From NCBI RefSeq assembly GCF_022539505.1, contig NW_025899946.1, positions 310,001 through 374,000 of the forward strand: a stretch of 64,000 nucleotides of DNA. The letters run 5' to 3'. The stretch comes from Lolium rigidum (Eukaryota; Streptophyta; Magnoliopsida; Poales; Poaceae). Made by a program: the position numbers and the translations under genes. Within the stretch, counting starts at the first letter, position 1; the number at the start of each line of letters is the position of its first letter. Shown piece after piece: positions 33,217-44,798 of the stretch. The notes under the pieces were generated by a model. That model worked only from the letters and a program-made list of their open reading frames with translations, was not told where the DNA came from and made no database searches.

Positions 33217-36200
33217 ATGTCGGGCAGCACTTCTAAGCCCATGAGCCAGAACGAAGAAGCGAGAGAGGCCAATAAGGACTTCTGGGAGGGCTACGAGCGG
33301 CCCCGGAAGGCTGCCGCCGAGTCGCCCGGCGATGAGGAAGAGGGCCGGGACGCCGCCTCCGATGGAGAGGGCCGGGGGGCCGCCGACAACACCGACGAGG
33401 GCCGGGACACCGCCTCCGAGGGAGAGGGCCGGGGGGGGGCGCCGCCGACACCGGCGACGATGACGATACCTGGGACGACGCCGCCGAGCCTGCTGAACAG
33501 ACGACCGGTGAAGAGAACGCGGCCAACCGCACGGAAGGTGATAGCGGCGGCAACCCTTAGGAGGGTAAGAAGAAGAGGACGGCGAGGAGGCCAAGGAGGG
33601 ATCGGAGGCCGCAAGTGCTCGCCAACGTCACCGATGCTGTCACGGTAGTCTCCGAAAGTGGCCTACCGATGGAGCCTTCGTGGGTTGCCAAAGGGTACGG
33701 CATGCAACTAGGGTGCATCGTCCGTGAAACCGTGCCGATCCTAACTCAGGACCTCAGAAGCAAGGAGAACGAGGCTATCTCCCAATCCCTCCTCCAGAAG
33801 CTTCACAAACGATACACGTTCCCGGAGCCGTTCAATAAGAAGGTGGACTCTTTAGCTCTCACGAAGATGAGCACCGCCTTGAGCAGCTGGAAGAACCGGC
33901 TGAAGAGAAAGATCGAGGCCGGTGAAAGCTGGGAGAGGATAAGTAGCAAAGACCCGTCGATCTCCTTAGAAGACTTTAATGCATTCAAGTCTTACTTACA
34001 GAGTGACGGTGTTAAAAAATGGACCGCCTGGGGGAAGAAAATGCGGGACTTGAACTTAGGGACCCACCATTGCGGAAGTGGCGGTTACCGAGGAAAACAA
34101 CCCACTTGGGACAAGGAGGATGCCGAGATGGTACGTCTGGGAAAGAAAACCCCTGGCACAAAATCCGGGATGTACGAGGCTAGGAACTTTGTCCGGTCCC
34201 GCTACTACTTAGGCTGGAAGACGGGGGAATTTATTACGGATTACAAAGACGTGAGGGATTTCGAGCAGTACACGGTAAGGATAGTTCTATATTATTTCGC
34301 TCATCTTATTAGGCAATGAAGCCAAATGGGCTAACCTTAAGTTCCTTTGTCTGAAGGATGAAGAGTTGATGAAGGATACGGCTGGCCCGTCGTCCCAGGG
34401 GTCGACGGAACCGTGGGACACGCCTTTCAACACGGCGACGAACAGATACAAGGAGAGGGAGCTGGACAAGCCACCGACGTCGGGTGGCCGTGTGTCCGGC
34501 TTTGGCACAAGTATGAAGCTATCCGAGTACTACGGATCGGATGCCAAGACGAGAAAGCTGGAGAGGAGGTCGTCCGCTAAGGATAAATCCGAGGTTCAGG
34601 AGCTGAAGAAGAAGGTGGAGTCACTAGAGAAGCTGGTGGCCGAAAAGCCTGTGGAGAACACGGAGATGATGAACAAGTTATTGGACGAGAAGATCCGGCG
34701 GATCATCCCCCTGCGTTGATGGAGGGGTTAGGCTGCTTGGAATGCGGGAGGTCAAGTGGGGCCGATACATGTGCCCAGCATCAGCGGCAGCAACTCAAGC
34801 TTCCACGTGTCGCCGACGGTGCCGCTCCACCCGACGCCGGCGTCGGGGCTCCACCAGACGCCGCTGCTCCAACTGCCGCCGCAGCTCCAACCGCCGCCGC
34901 AGCTCCAACTGGTCGCATCGACGCCCCCAACCGCCGCCCTTGTATCGACAGTAGCCGAGATCGACGCCATCAAGGAGGTAAACTCATTAATTACTCCTTC
35001 GCGTCATCTTCTTTAACTATATATGCCTTTCGTGACTGCCATCTCACGATGCCCAACATGGCGCCCCTGACTCAGGATGAACAATGCATACTTCTGCAAA
35101 CGGTGGAGCCCGGCGGCAAGTTGGTGGAAGTTGCTAGCGGCCTTGTCATGGCTTCCCTTGTTATGCACGGCGCTAGATTGGCGGAAGACGTGGCGAAGGT
35201 CAAGTTGGTAGTGGTAGTGCCGGAGTACCGCTACGCCATCCCTCCCTTTCAACCTCCGGGCACAGACGAAGGCGACGTTTTGCCCCTTGGGGATTGCACC
35301 TCATGGCTTATGAAATGGCCGAAGAACCAGATTCGTCGGGGGGGGGGGGGGGTCTTCCGAGTGCTAAGAAAAGCACCGGCGCCACCTCCCCTATCATCCG
35401 GCCCAAGATCGCGAGCGCCGACGACACCCTTAAGGAAACGGCGGTCGCCGCCCCCACTACCCTGAAGGAACCGGCGGTTGCCGCCGCCACCCGGAAGGAA
35501 CCGACGATCGCCGCCACCACCACACGCCACAAACAGTTGTTGGGAGCGCTACCGCAACGACCGTCAACTAGACGCACGGTACGCCAAGCGGCGGCATCGC
35601 AACCGCCACCATCTAAGGTCCAGGACATGGCGCCACTTGATGGCAACGATGTAGATGATGATGACATCGATGCCTACATCAACACTGGCGCCTGCAGCCA
35701 AGATATGTACATGCCTCCTATGGATGAACAAGCCTTCCGCACACACGGCGATCAACTTGGTCGTCCCCCTACAGTGACGAAGCAGCGCCCGGTCTTCACG
35801 GGTCTTTCTCAAGACACTCCTCCGGAGGCCGGCAATCCAGCTCAAGTCAAGCCTGCTACCGTTTTCAGCCCTAACACGCTGCGTAAGACGATCATCGGGG
35901 AGCCACCCAAATCAACCCCAGCGAGCAACCCAAGCAACCCCGAAGCACCACCAGCACCGACCCCAGCAGCACCCGAAGAAGCACCACCATCGGCACCACC
36001 AGCACCCCTAGTAGGTCGGGTGAAGAAGGCAAGGAAGAGAGGAGCCAAGAAGGGCGCATCTTCGAGCCAGCCTGCTCCTAAGAGGATCCGGGCCGACGAC
36101 ATGGTACCACCGACACCGGATGGCTTGCCCCGGTGTCATGAAGCCGGTAAACCGATACTATCTAAGGACATGGAACACCTCGCAGGTGGACTAATGCTCT

Positions 36201-37274
36201 CTTTGCAAGCACACTATTCATTATCTAGAGAGCACCCTTCTTAAAGAGAAGGATCCAAATTACCCGGTGTTCTCGGTCAAGGTGCCAGAAGACCCGAACT
36301 TCGTCCATGAATACCCCGCGGATATCTTCTTCATAGCGTTCGAGGACGTCTTCAATCTGTTTCACTGCAAACGGCTCGACTATAACTTGGTCCGCCTATA
36401 CGCGATCAATCTTCAGATGAAGATCAACGAGAGAGACCCCCCCACATCGCGGTAGCGGATCCCTACTACATGCGCGATAGCCAGCTCCAGGACGGCTCAA
36501 GCACACGGACCAAGGCGGTGCGGTACCTCGAGAGCTTCATGCTCATGAACAAAGAGAAGAACACCATTCTTCTGCCTGTCTTTCCCGAGTAAGTACACAT
36601 CCGCTCACGGCCGTCGTAACTTATGCTTTCTTATATATTTCTTCCATTGACGATCCTTTTCCAACATTCCATTTCAATTGCATGTGTTGAGCAGGGACAA
36701 ATATTGCACACTCATCATCCTTTGCCCAAAGTGGTCACTAGCCCAGTATTTCGACTCGTCGAATACGACGACGAAGAAAGACTACAGGAGAATAAGGGGT
36801 GTTCTCGATGAGGCTATCCTTGGCTACTCCAAAAATGGAGGCACCTTCGACAAGAAAGGGGAATTTGTCAGGCCGGACACTAAAAAGCTCGGGTTCAAGC
36901 ACGTGATCGACTTCCCTTACATCAAGCAGCCAGCTGGCAGCATTAAGGAGGCCTTCTATGTCCTCCATCACCTTAAAGGGTTTGTCGAGGATGCAGAGAT
37001 GATGTCTCTGCCACCTAGCAAGCGAGACCCCATTAAAATGTCGGGGGAGATCAACGATGATGATCTTAGAGAAGACTTCCATCGCCTCCAAGTAAAGCTC
37101 TCGGAAATTATAGTACACGATGTATCCAACGCATCGGAGCTCTTATACCAACTCAGAGGGTTGTGTAAGAGGGATATCGAAGAACGCCTACATAGGCAGG
37201 GTGATGGAAGGACGTGGACGACGAAGGCCTTGTACAAGCCGTTCCCGGAGCCGCTCAAGAAGAAGTCACGTTGA
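33217..37274 (+). pseudogene. Second CACTA ORF: En/Spm-type domain, coiled coil, Ulp1-like C-terminus, broken
   Basis: ATG at 33217 (MSGSTSKPMSQ). An acidic N-terminus is interrupted at a G run near 33430 (frame change) and a TAG near 33559. A plant En/Spm-type segment follows (33600-34277): WERISSKDPSISLEDF, then LNLGTHHCGSGGYRG and WDKEDAEMVRLGKKTPGTKS. Next come a probable intron near 34278, a Lys/Glu coiled coil (KKKVESLEKLV), a Pro/Gln-rich part and a 35040-35340 domain. A run of 15 G at 35338-35352 changes frame again, before a Pro-rich linker and a C-terminal region (36680-37274). That region resembles a Ulp1/C48 fold: LIILCPKWSLAQYFDSS, then KQPAGSIKEAFYVL. At the expected catalytic sites I read Tyr instead of His and Glu instead of Cys; the Asp is kept. 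It is the usual DNA-binding partner gene in CACTA elements, here decayed. Confidence 0.7.
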
Positions 37275-37550
37275 CCGAGACCGGTGTGCTTAGCATTACT
37301 TTGAATCGATGGACAATTTGTACTGTGTTGTAAACTAAACTTGCTTAATTTGCTCGAAACGGTGGTCGTTGTTGTTGGACTTCAATTACTATTGTAGTCG
37401 TTGTCGTTGAACTTGATTACTTATGTGATACCGATGCTATATGTCTAGGTTTATTATTATTTCTTTGCTTTAATTCTTGTGAATATGTATGCATGTGAAC
37501 CCTCTAACTCTTTCCATTGTTATATACTAATATGCCTTGTGTCCATAGAG

Positions 37551-37787
37551 ATGATGTACTACGTCGTGTTCGAGGGGCGGGTTCCAGGAGTGTACGAGGA
37601 GTGGGAGAACTGCAAGAAACAGATGCACAAGTTCAGCGGCAACTGCTACAAAGGGTACCCGACTAGACACGAGGCGGTTGCCAAGTGGAGGGCGCACCAA
37701 GCGAACAAGAGCAAGATGAAGACCTTCCTCGTGCTCTCGCTCTTGCTCACCATCGTCGCGGCGGTACTCTATTTCATCCTAGTGTAG
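37551..37787 (+). CDS. Small RNase H1-type hybrid-binding-domain protein with C-terminal membrane segment
   Basis: 78 residues from MMYYVVFEGRVPGVY. Residues 3-48 match the N-terminal domain shared by RNase H1 and the viroplasmin family (YVVF.GR.PGVY..W..C..Q...FSGNCYKGYPT..EA...W), which binds RNA/DNA hybrids or dsRNA. Residues about 57-78 are hydrophobic (FLVLSLLLTIVAAVLYFILV), a likely tail anchor. There is no catalytic RNase H domain. A consensus-like 3' splice site precedes the ATG: TACTAAT branch-point text at 37525, a pyrimidine-rich tract, and CATAG ending at 37548. This exon is therefore probably spliced to an upstream exon of the transposon. It lies 277 bp after the second ORF and inside the right end. 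Intact, unlike its neighbours. Role unknown. Confidence 0.7.
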   Translation: MMYYVVFEGRVPGVYEEWENCKKQMHKFSGNCYKGYPTRHEAVAKWRAHQANKSKMKTFLVLSLLLTIVAAVLYFILV

Positions 37788-38041
37788 GCGGCGGCCGGTA
37801 TCACTTCGTTTGTATCTAGAGATGATGAGAACTTAATTAATTTGCATGGATTATGAGTTGTATGGAGCTATATGTATAACTCGATCGAGCTCTAAGTAAT
37901 GTGATGATGATGTGATGATTATATATGTCCATATTATATCTATCTATATTATATCAGTATATAACCTGTATACGGTATATAAAACCAGTATAAAACCTGT
38001 ATAATACACCATGGAGCCCAAAATCGAGTATACCTGTAGAT

Positions 38042-38276
38042 TGTTCTGTGGCGCACCAAAACAAAATTCGGTGGCGCACCTGTTTCTGTGGCGCACCTAT
38101 AACCCATGCGCCACAGAAGTACTTATTTCTGTGGCGCACCGGACCTAGTGCGCCACAGAAACCTTGATTCTGTGGCGCACGGCCTGGTGCGCCACAGAAA
38201 CCTTATTTTTGTGGCGACGTTTCTGTGGCGCACCTCCCGTGCGCCACAAAATCCAATTTTCGTGCGCCACTGATGA
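38042..38276. repeat. Right subterminal palindrome array of CACTA
   Basis: About five or six units of the TTCTGTGGCGCAC...GTGCGCCACAGAA type, some only half-units (38043, 38064, 38082-38119, 38130-38161, 38169-38200, 38222-38250), followed by the terminal repeat at 38280-38293. Confidence 0.85.
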
Positions 38277-38293
38277 GGCTTTTCCTACTAGTG

Positions 38294-38700
38294 ACTGTAC
38301 CTGTACTTGCTCGTGTGTACGACTGTGCTTCTGTACGTGCTCATTTGCACAATTGAACTTACTCGTGTGGGCGACTATACCTGTACGCATGTACTTGCTC
38401 GTGTGCGAGACTATACATGTCTTTTGTGGGCGACTGTACATGTACTTACTCGTGTGCATGACTGGACCTGTATTGCTTCATGCGCGCGTATGTACTTGAA
38501 CTGTACTCAGTTTTTCACTGAGTTGTGCTCGTCCTCCGTTGTACTCGTGCTCTGTGTGTAACTATACTCATGCTGTATACACAGCCGTACTCAAGTGTTC
38601 ACTGAATTGTACTCTTTCTTTGATGTACTTGTGCTTCGTACTTACCTGTATTCGAGTTTTACCTTAGTTGTACTCCTACATCAATGTATCTGGATTTTAG
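38294..38700. repeat. Degenerate TGTACTTGCTCGTGTG minisatellite (right of CACTA)
   Basis: Units around GACTGTACCTGTACTTGCTC repeat about every 30-40 bases until 38480 and then decay into TTGTACTC text to about 38690. It continues the series left of the element, showing the insertion target was the repeat itself. Confidence 0.65.
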
Positions 38701-39690
38701 CTCTCGTGCCGTAGGCGTCTTAAAATGTCGCGCATTTGCTCCCTAACTCACTCGCCATGCATGTATGCGTGCTTGAGAGCAATCGATGCATGCTATCTCT
38801 GTGCACATGCATGCGCTCTTTCTAAGCCGACACGTCTGGAGCTACGCTGAGGCGACCTTTCTAAAGGTCGATCTCTACCTAATGATTTGCAGCAATGGCA
38901 GTGATGTGAAGACTGCAGGTTTTGGGCTATTCCGCCTTACATATAAATGATGTGAAGACTGCAGGCTTTGGGCCATTCGGCCTACTTACAAAGACGTGAA
39001 AAATTCGCTGGGTTTTATCATAGGAAAACGCTTCAAAACAGGCGGAGGCTCGGCGTCTTCCAACCTCCGGCTCGTGCGCTTGCCGCGTGTCAGGGCCCAC
39101 GTTATCTGTTCAGTTGGTTTCTTCCTTTTTCTTTTCTTCTTCCCAGCGTGAAAAACTCCATCCCCAAATCCCGCCGCTGCTGTTCCAAAAAAAAGCATAG
39201 AAATCCGGCCGCCGTGGCCTCGGTGGTGGGCTGCCGCCACCGCATACCCATGGCTACCCCCGTCGCCGCGCGCCATGGCTCCTTGCCACCGGGGGCCCAA
39301 CCTCGAAGTCCTCCGCCGGGCCTCAACCTCGAGGGGTCGATGCCGACCTCCTCCGCGCCGCCGTGTGCCCCGAGTGAGTTGCTGCCGACCTCCACTGCGC
39401 GGGCCACCACCGACCTGGAGGTCCACGCCCCCTGCGGCACCTCCTCCGCCCTGCTCGACCGCGAGGCGAGTGCAGTCGCCGGCGTGCTGCTCGCCCGCGA
39501 GGATGCAATCTCGAGGGAACCTGGTCGAGATTGGGGGTGCTACCTCCGGCCACCATGCCTCCACCTCGACCTGGTTCGCGCGGCCGCCAAACACCACGAT
39601 CGCAGTCCCACCGGCAACCATCCAGGTGCTCTTGCGGGATGCCAAGCGCGGTTTCATGGGGTCTGGCCATGGCTGCTGTGACGATGACAT
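38701..39690. other. Unclassified sequence with GC-rich stretch, no credible gene
   Basis: A 34-base duplication (GATGTGAAGACTGCAGG, 38905 and 38951) leads into a GC-rich block at 39130-39690. Long open frames exist on both strands there, as expected from GC bias, without recognisable domains. Probably the body of an unclassified DNA transposon. Confidence 0.4.
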
Positions 39691-40600
39691 CATTTTGCGA
39701 GCGTCATGGGGCTGCAAATGATCGCTAGTAGTGCTACCAATGGCGATCGTTGGTGCTGCAAATGGCGCATGCGCTACCAGCGGCGACGAACTGTGCTGCA
39801 AATGGTGGCTGCGTGCGCTACCAACAACGGCGGGCGGTGCTACAAACGGCGGTTGTCGGTGCTGCAAGGAATAAGTGTTGGTGCCGCCATTGGCGGGCAG
39901 ATGAACTGTGCTGCAAAGGTCGTCGGGTGGAGCTGCAAAGACCATGGGATGGAGCTGCAAATCATGCATGGTTAATCTACATGTGGAGTCTACGAGTGCT
40001 ACCAGTGAAGAACGCGGGTGCTACCATCGGTCAACGCCAGTGCTCCAATAAGCAAGCGGCAGTGCTGCAAAGACCTCGCCGGAGATCGTAGAAAAAAATG
40101 TTACAATGATGCTACAATAGCATAACTATGTGGCTCTTCCAGCTGTAGACGTAGTTGCTTCCAGCGTTGGGAAGAGGTGCTGCCATCGGTGGACATTGAT
40201 GTCGTCGACCAGTAGTGCTACCATTGTTGGGCGAAGATGCTACAAGTGAAGTTTGTCGATGCTTTTATTGGCGGTGGGAGATGCTGCGATGAGGCGCCAG
40301 TGTGGCCAAGGAAGAGCGGTGCTGCTACCATTGTTGGACGGAGGTGCTACTAATGTATGGCGTAGATGCTACCATTGGCGGTGGGAGATGTTTCAAGGAG
40401 ATTGGCGGTGCCGCAACAAGCGGTGATGGTGCTGCCGGTCGGGCGGTTGTGCTACCGGTGGTGCTGCCACAGGTGGGCGCTGGTGCTACCGTCGGTGAGG
40501 GTGTTACTGCATGGAGGGGCGCCGGTGCTGCAAGGAGAGGTGGCGGTGCTGCTGCCGGCGAGGTCACTCGCCGGACTTCTTCGGCGACCGTGCGGCGGTG
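39690..40600. repeat. Degenerate array of TGCTACCA/TGCTGCAAA units
   Basis: GTGCTACCA, GTGCTGCAA and close variants recur about thirty times over 900 bases, separated by 20-40 bases, in one orientation only. The array ends abruptly at the LTR starting at 40605. No coding assignment. Confidence 0.65.
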
Positions 40601-40604
40601 AGGT

Positions 40605-41625
40605 TGTTATCACCAGAATTTAACCAAGCCAGAGGTGGGCCGCGATCAAGACGGACTTGAAGATATGTACATCAGGGAATAGGTGAATCGGCCTTTATGC
40701 GCAGAGTTTGGGCTAGTTAGCCCGTGTATCTTAATATAGTAGGTTATGTAGAGGTTAGAATATATCTCGTGCACGGTTTGGTGCACGTCCACATTAGAAA
40801 GTCCGCTGGACTATAAATATGTACCTAGGGTTTATGGAATAAACAACAACCAACGTTCAACACAAACCAATCTCGGCGCATCGCCAACCCCTTCGTCTCA
40901 AGGGTTTCTCCGGTAAAGCACCATGCTGCCTAGATCGCATCTTGCGATCTAGGCAGCACGAGCCTGCCCACGTTGTTCATGCGTTGCTCGTATCGAAGCC
41001 TTTTTGATGGCGAGCAACGTAGTTATCATAGATGTGTTAGGGTTAGCATTGTTCTTAGTATCATATGCTGTCGTAGTGCAACCCTTGCGCATCTAGCCGT
41101 CCTTGTACCTCATCATGGGTGCAGGGGCGGCACCCCGCTTGATCGTTATTTAGTAGATCTGGTCCGTTACGATCGCTCCTTGATTTGTCAGGGATTAGTT
41201 TAATATCTGCAATAGTTAGGCCTTACAAAGGGTTGGAGGATCCAGCGGCGTGTAGGGTGTAGTTTGCTGGCCCTAGACAGGATGTTCCGAGGATCAACCT
41301 CGTGTTGGTTTTTAGGCCTTGTCTAGGGTTGGCTTACGATCACCGTGCGCGAGCGCGAGGCCCAATCGTGAGTAGGATGATCCGATTATGCGGTGAAAAT
41401 CCTAGATCGTCGTGGATCTCATATGCTTTATCTTGATCAAGCAGGACCACCATATATTCGGCCACCTTGGACGAATCATGGGTGGATCGGCTCCATGAGC
41501 CGATTCACAGGATAACCTGAGAGCCGATCAAGGCTCGTATTTAACGTGTACGTGTGTGCCCTGCAGGAAACTAAGCGAGGCATCATCCACACCTTCCTGA
41601 CCAGGTATAGGTCAGGTGGCACGCC
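40605..41625 (+). mobile_element. Diverged LTR related to family X (solo or truncated)
   Basis: Starts TGTTATCACC and aligns through the TATA box (40811-40818), the stem-loop leader and GGTCAGGTGGCACGCCC at about 41611-41627 with family X LTRs, though with many substitutions. The last about 130 bases of the family X LTR are not present, and no 5-bp duplication of GAGGT (40600-40604) is seen on the right. It is either a truncated LTR or a sister family with a shorter end. No internal element sequence adjoins it. Confidence 0.75.
40924..41504 (+). promoter_or_regulatory. Conserved stem-loop leader in the diverged LTR
   Basis: H1 40924-40938/40944-40958 (15 perfect pairs); H2 40981-40990/41011-41020; H3 41096-41109/41118-41131 (fully paired, with three G-U); H5 41271-41279/41320-41328; H4 41486-41493/41497-41504. 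Order and spacing equal those in family X, while the bases in stems have changed in pairs. The ATG CTG CCT TAG frame at 40923 is retained. Confidence 0.65.
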
Positions 41626-41689
41626 CTTCCTCTATTTCCTTTGTATTTCCTGGCGTTAGGCAATGCACTATATGTGTTCGCTGAATTGC

Positions 41690-41830
41690 TGGCACGACCA
41701 TGCTTGAATTATAACTGAAGGATGTTCCTTGGGACACTGGTTGTTACTAATGCACTCTGCATGCTTCATGAATTGCTGCCATGCCAGTGCTTGAATTATA
41801 ACTGAAGTATTTTTCTTGGGAATGATTTCC
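41690..41830. repeat. Tandem duplication of about 82 bases
   Basis: TGAATTGCTG.CA....CATGCTTGAATTATAACTGAAG-type text occurs at about 41690 and again at about 41772. Non-coding. Confidence 0.65.
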
Positions 41831-44798
41831 AATCAACTGGTAATACCACGTTATACTAGGAAATAGTGTAAGCGCTTTTGGATAAAAAAGACCGTAGAAA
41901 TTTGAGCATTGTTCTCTCCATTGTTATCTCTCGGTCTTAAGGGTACGTTTGGTTCGCAACCAACGCTGGTCATACCAAAAGCTCGCCTGTACATTTGGCT
42001 ATTGCTTGGCCTAGTGCCAATTCTTTGGCTCGCCCAGCCCAGCCTGGGATGCCCCTGTGTGTTATTCTCGCCAATTCATAGGCGCGCGGAGGTTGCGGAA
42101 AAAGCTTGCCAAAACCTTGAAAGTATTATTTTTTTTCATAATTGGCACTTGCATTTAACATTTCTTTTTCGTTATCAGTAGCCCTAAATCAGGAAAAATC
42201 ATTGTAAACAATAGTTTCTCGCACATGTGTGTGTCATATTTAACTAAGAATAATGTGCATCATATTAAAGGCCATTTTTGTGGATGCTTCTACTGGCCTG
42301 GGGGAGTGAATCTAGAACATTGGTGTGTTGCCTGATGAATTATTGGTGATGATTGCCGAAGATATGATCTGCAGAATGGAATTTTGCATTGTACTACTTT
42401 ACTCTATATGCCATGTTATGTGAGATTATCTATGCAGATCCTCTCCATGTTCAAGCCACTATGAAAAGTCAATATTTTTTTATGCAAACATGTAGTCCAA
42501 TATTCAATTTGCAGAAATCCCATGTTCTTTGGTAACAGGTGGTACACTTGAAGGAGAAGAGGTTAGAGGTTCTATTAGAGAGTGGAGGGAAGAAACCAGT
42601 GTTATATACGTGGAAATCGTAGCTGATCAAGGTAAATTGGAGCCTTAAACTTGCTTCGTGAGGTCTATTGACTTTAAATGGCAAGCGTCGAATTTAGCAA
42701 ATTCCATGGCTCTTTTCTCCTCGTTTAATCTTTCAACCACAACCATTTAGCTTTGCATGTTAAACATTTACGTAATCATTCACGAAATCATGGGGTCATC
42801 ATATGATCATTGTAAAAGTTGCTGCAGATTGTTCCTACAATAGAAGCTCTGTGTTCTTATAACATAAAATGATGTTGCTTTTTTTTTTCGTTGTCCATCA
42901 CCTCTCAGTATTTTCTGTAACCAACTCATCCTATAGTTACTTCTGTCATATATGCCATGTATCTTGGATGTCATAAGATAGAAGATGGTGCTAAAAACAG
43001 ATTTGATAACAATGTTCATTACGACCTTATTATATACAGGGTGACCATCAAGATTTACTGTAAAAAGTATAAAAAAAGGTACTCCCTCCTATCCATAATA
43101 ACTGTCGGGGATTTAGTACAAAGTTAGTACAACTTTGTACCAAATCTCCATCACTTGTTATGGATCTGAGGGAGTATAAGTTATTTCCTGTTCTGGGGGT
43201 AAGTTTTTGTATGTATAATCCTTAACTTAATTCTTCCTGTAAATTTTCACATGTCATAAGTGATAAAGATAATTTAGTATTTAAACAGCTTTTAAAATAG
43301 CCGGCCTGCATGAATGCACGAGTTGATGCCTAGTAGGAATAATCAAAGTCATCCATCATATTAGTTTCTTTGCCAAAAAGTGTACTATCCAAGAATGAAG
43401 AAAAACAATCACTTTCGCCATTCAGGCCAATTCACAACTTAGTCATGAAAGCTGTTGGCCAGCCATTGACCTGGGTATGGGTCTCCCTGTTGTTTATTAT
43501 CTTTAAAAGTCCTCCTAACTTTTTAATTTGCTCTTTTGATGTGCACATAAATTTGATGTGCTGAAAAAAATATTATAAACCTAAAACAGTAATAATTCAT
43601 GTAAAGAAATATAAATAGTTATTAATGCAATTTTGTGAAACTATAGGTACTTGTTTGTCAAAATGCACTCCATATATCCTCCTTTTTCCCCACCAACCAT
43701 TACATTATCACTTCACCAAACACAAGCCGTAGCTACTGTGCCAATGTATCATCATCCTGTAGATACTCAGCCTTGTTTTCACTAGGAATTTGCAACTGCA
43801 GCTATCTTATCAGGTAAATTTAAATTTCTGAATTCTCCGTTTCCTTCTTTGATCACTTCTCTTTGTTTCTGCTCTCCTTCAGGTTTGCTGTCTTTATGCG
43901 TGCTAGCCTTTTTTTTGTTTTATATTCATTAGATAAATAATATTTCCTAAATCTTTGTAGTAACTTTTATTCTTTAACCTAGCTTCATATTCATCAAATA
44001 AGGGGTAGAAACTATGACCGAGAAATAAAAATGGTCTTACTACTTTTAGTTTCTCTCATCTTGAAGAGTTGGAGCAATAAATTCTTAATGTTTTGCTGGA
44101 GCAGAACCGGTATTTGCCAACGTGATTTGATTTGACAAATATGAACACAACCTTTGAATTTGATGGCATTTTCCCAGGTTATCGCAGTCACAAGGTTCCC
44201 GCTTGGAATTAGTATTGTTTATCAGTTTTCAGTTTAAAAATTTGAAGTTCAGTTAAATGTTGAGGACTTTCTCACCCTGCACTCACAAGGATTGTCATTT
44301 CTTGATGGTAACTGTCTTATTATTTACGTTTGAATTTGAAACCCTGGTTGTGAGCAGGTTCTCATAAATTTGATAACTTTGTGATTTCGATGGAAAACTT
44401 AAATATGTATGGCAAACATACTATGCCGTTTTAGACTTTTAGTACATAAGATGCTTGACTGGGGAACAGATATGCTAATCTCATGTCACTTGAAGCCCTG
44501 TGATGGATCATTTTCTTATTGACTACTAATATTGGAGCACTTTAGTTTGGTCCTCACCCACTTTCCAACTAATAATTTGTTCTGCATATTCAGGTGGGGT
44601 TGTCTAGCTATCTTGTTGCCCATTCACCACAAAGGAAGAACTAGTATGCTAAATCAACTATGTTTCTTAAATCTTTCCTGAATCTCTACAACAAGGCCTT
44701 AGTCCGATCTTCTTGCTTGGTACATTTGTACATGTAACAACAGAAACTCTCAGACACTTGATCTTGACAGACAGAAAGACACGAGCCAGTCAGCCACT
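41831..44798. other. Upstream region of the receptor kinase gene
   Basis: No other gene recognised. AT-rich, with a Stowaway MITE at 43082-43174. Pyrimidine-rich stretches ending in CAG (near 43881) may be splice sites of an untranslated 5' intron, but I cannot place the transcription start. Confidence 0.4.
43082..43174. mobile_element. Stowaway MITE (93 bp)
   Basis: CTCCCTCCTATCCATAATAA on the left and TTATGGATCTGAGGGAG on the right form terminal inverted repeats. The flanks are TA duplications (43080-43081, 43175-43176). GTACAAAGTT/AACTTTGTAC lies in the centre. It is about 1.6 kb upstream of the kinase ATG. Confidence 0.85.

Larger units (their letters stand above)
25739..38293 (+). mobile_element. 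Complete CACTA (En/Spm-type) DNA transposon
   Basis: 12,555 bp with terminal inverted repeats CACTAGTAGGAAAA and TTTTCCTACTAGTG, and a 3-bp target duplication ACT at 25736-25738 and 38294-38296. Order from the left: subterminal palindrome array, tnp2-type transposase relic (plus), tRNA-like sequence, a second palindrome array in the middle, GC-rich tandem repeats and a long AT-rich intron-like region, second ORF relic (plus), a small hybrid-binding-domain ORF (plus), and the right subterminal array. Frame breaks in both large genes mean it cannot supply its own transposase. Confidence 0.95.

Noticed and set aside
38968..39969. Long open frames on both strands (237 and 327 codons)
   Set aside because: They overlap in a GC-rich stretch, have low-complexity Arg/Pro/Gly-rich products and no domain. 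Such frames arise by base composition.
40605..41625. Calling this a clean solo LTR
   Set aside because: The last 130 bases expected from family X are missing and no 5-bp duplication is seen, so it is given as a diverged or truncated LTR.
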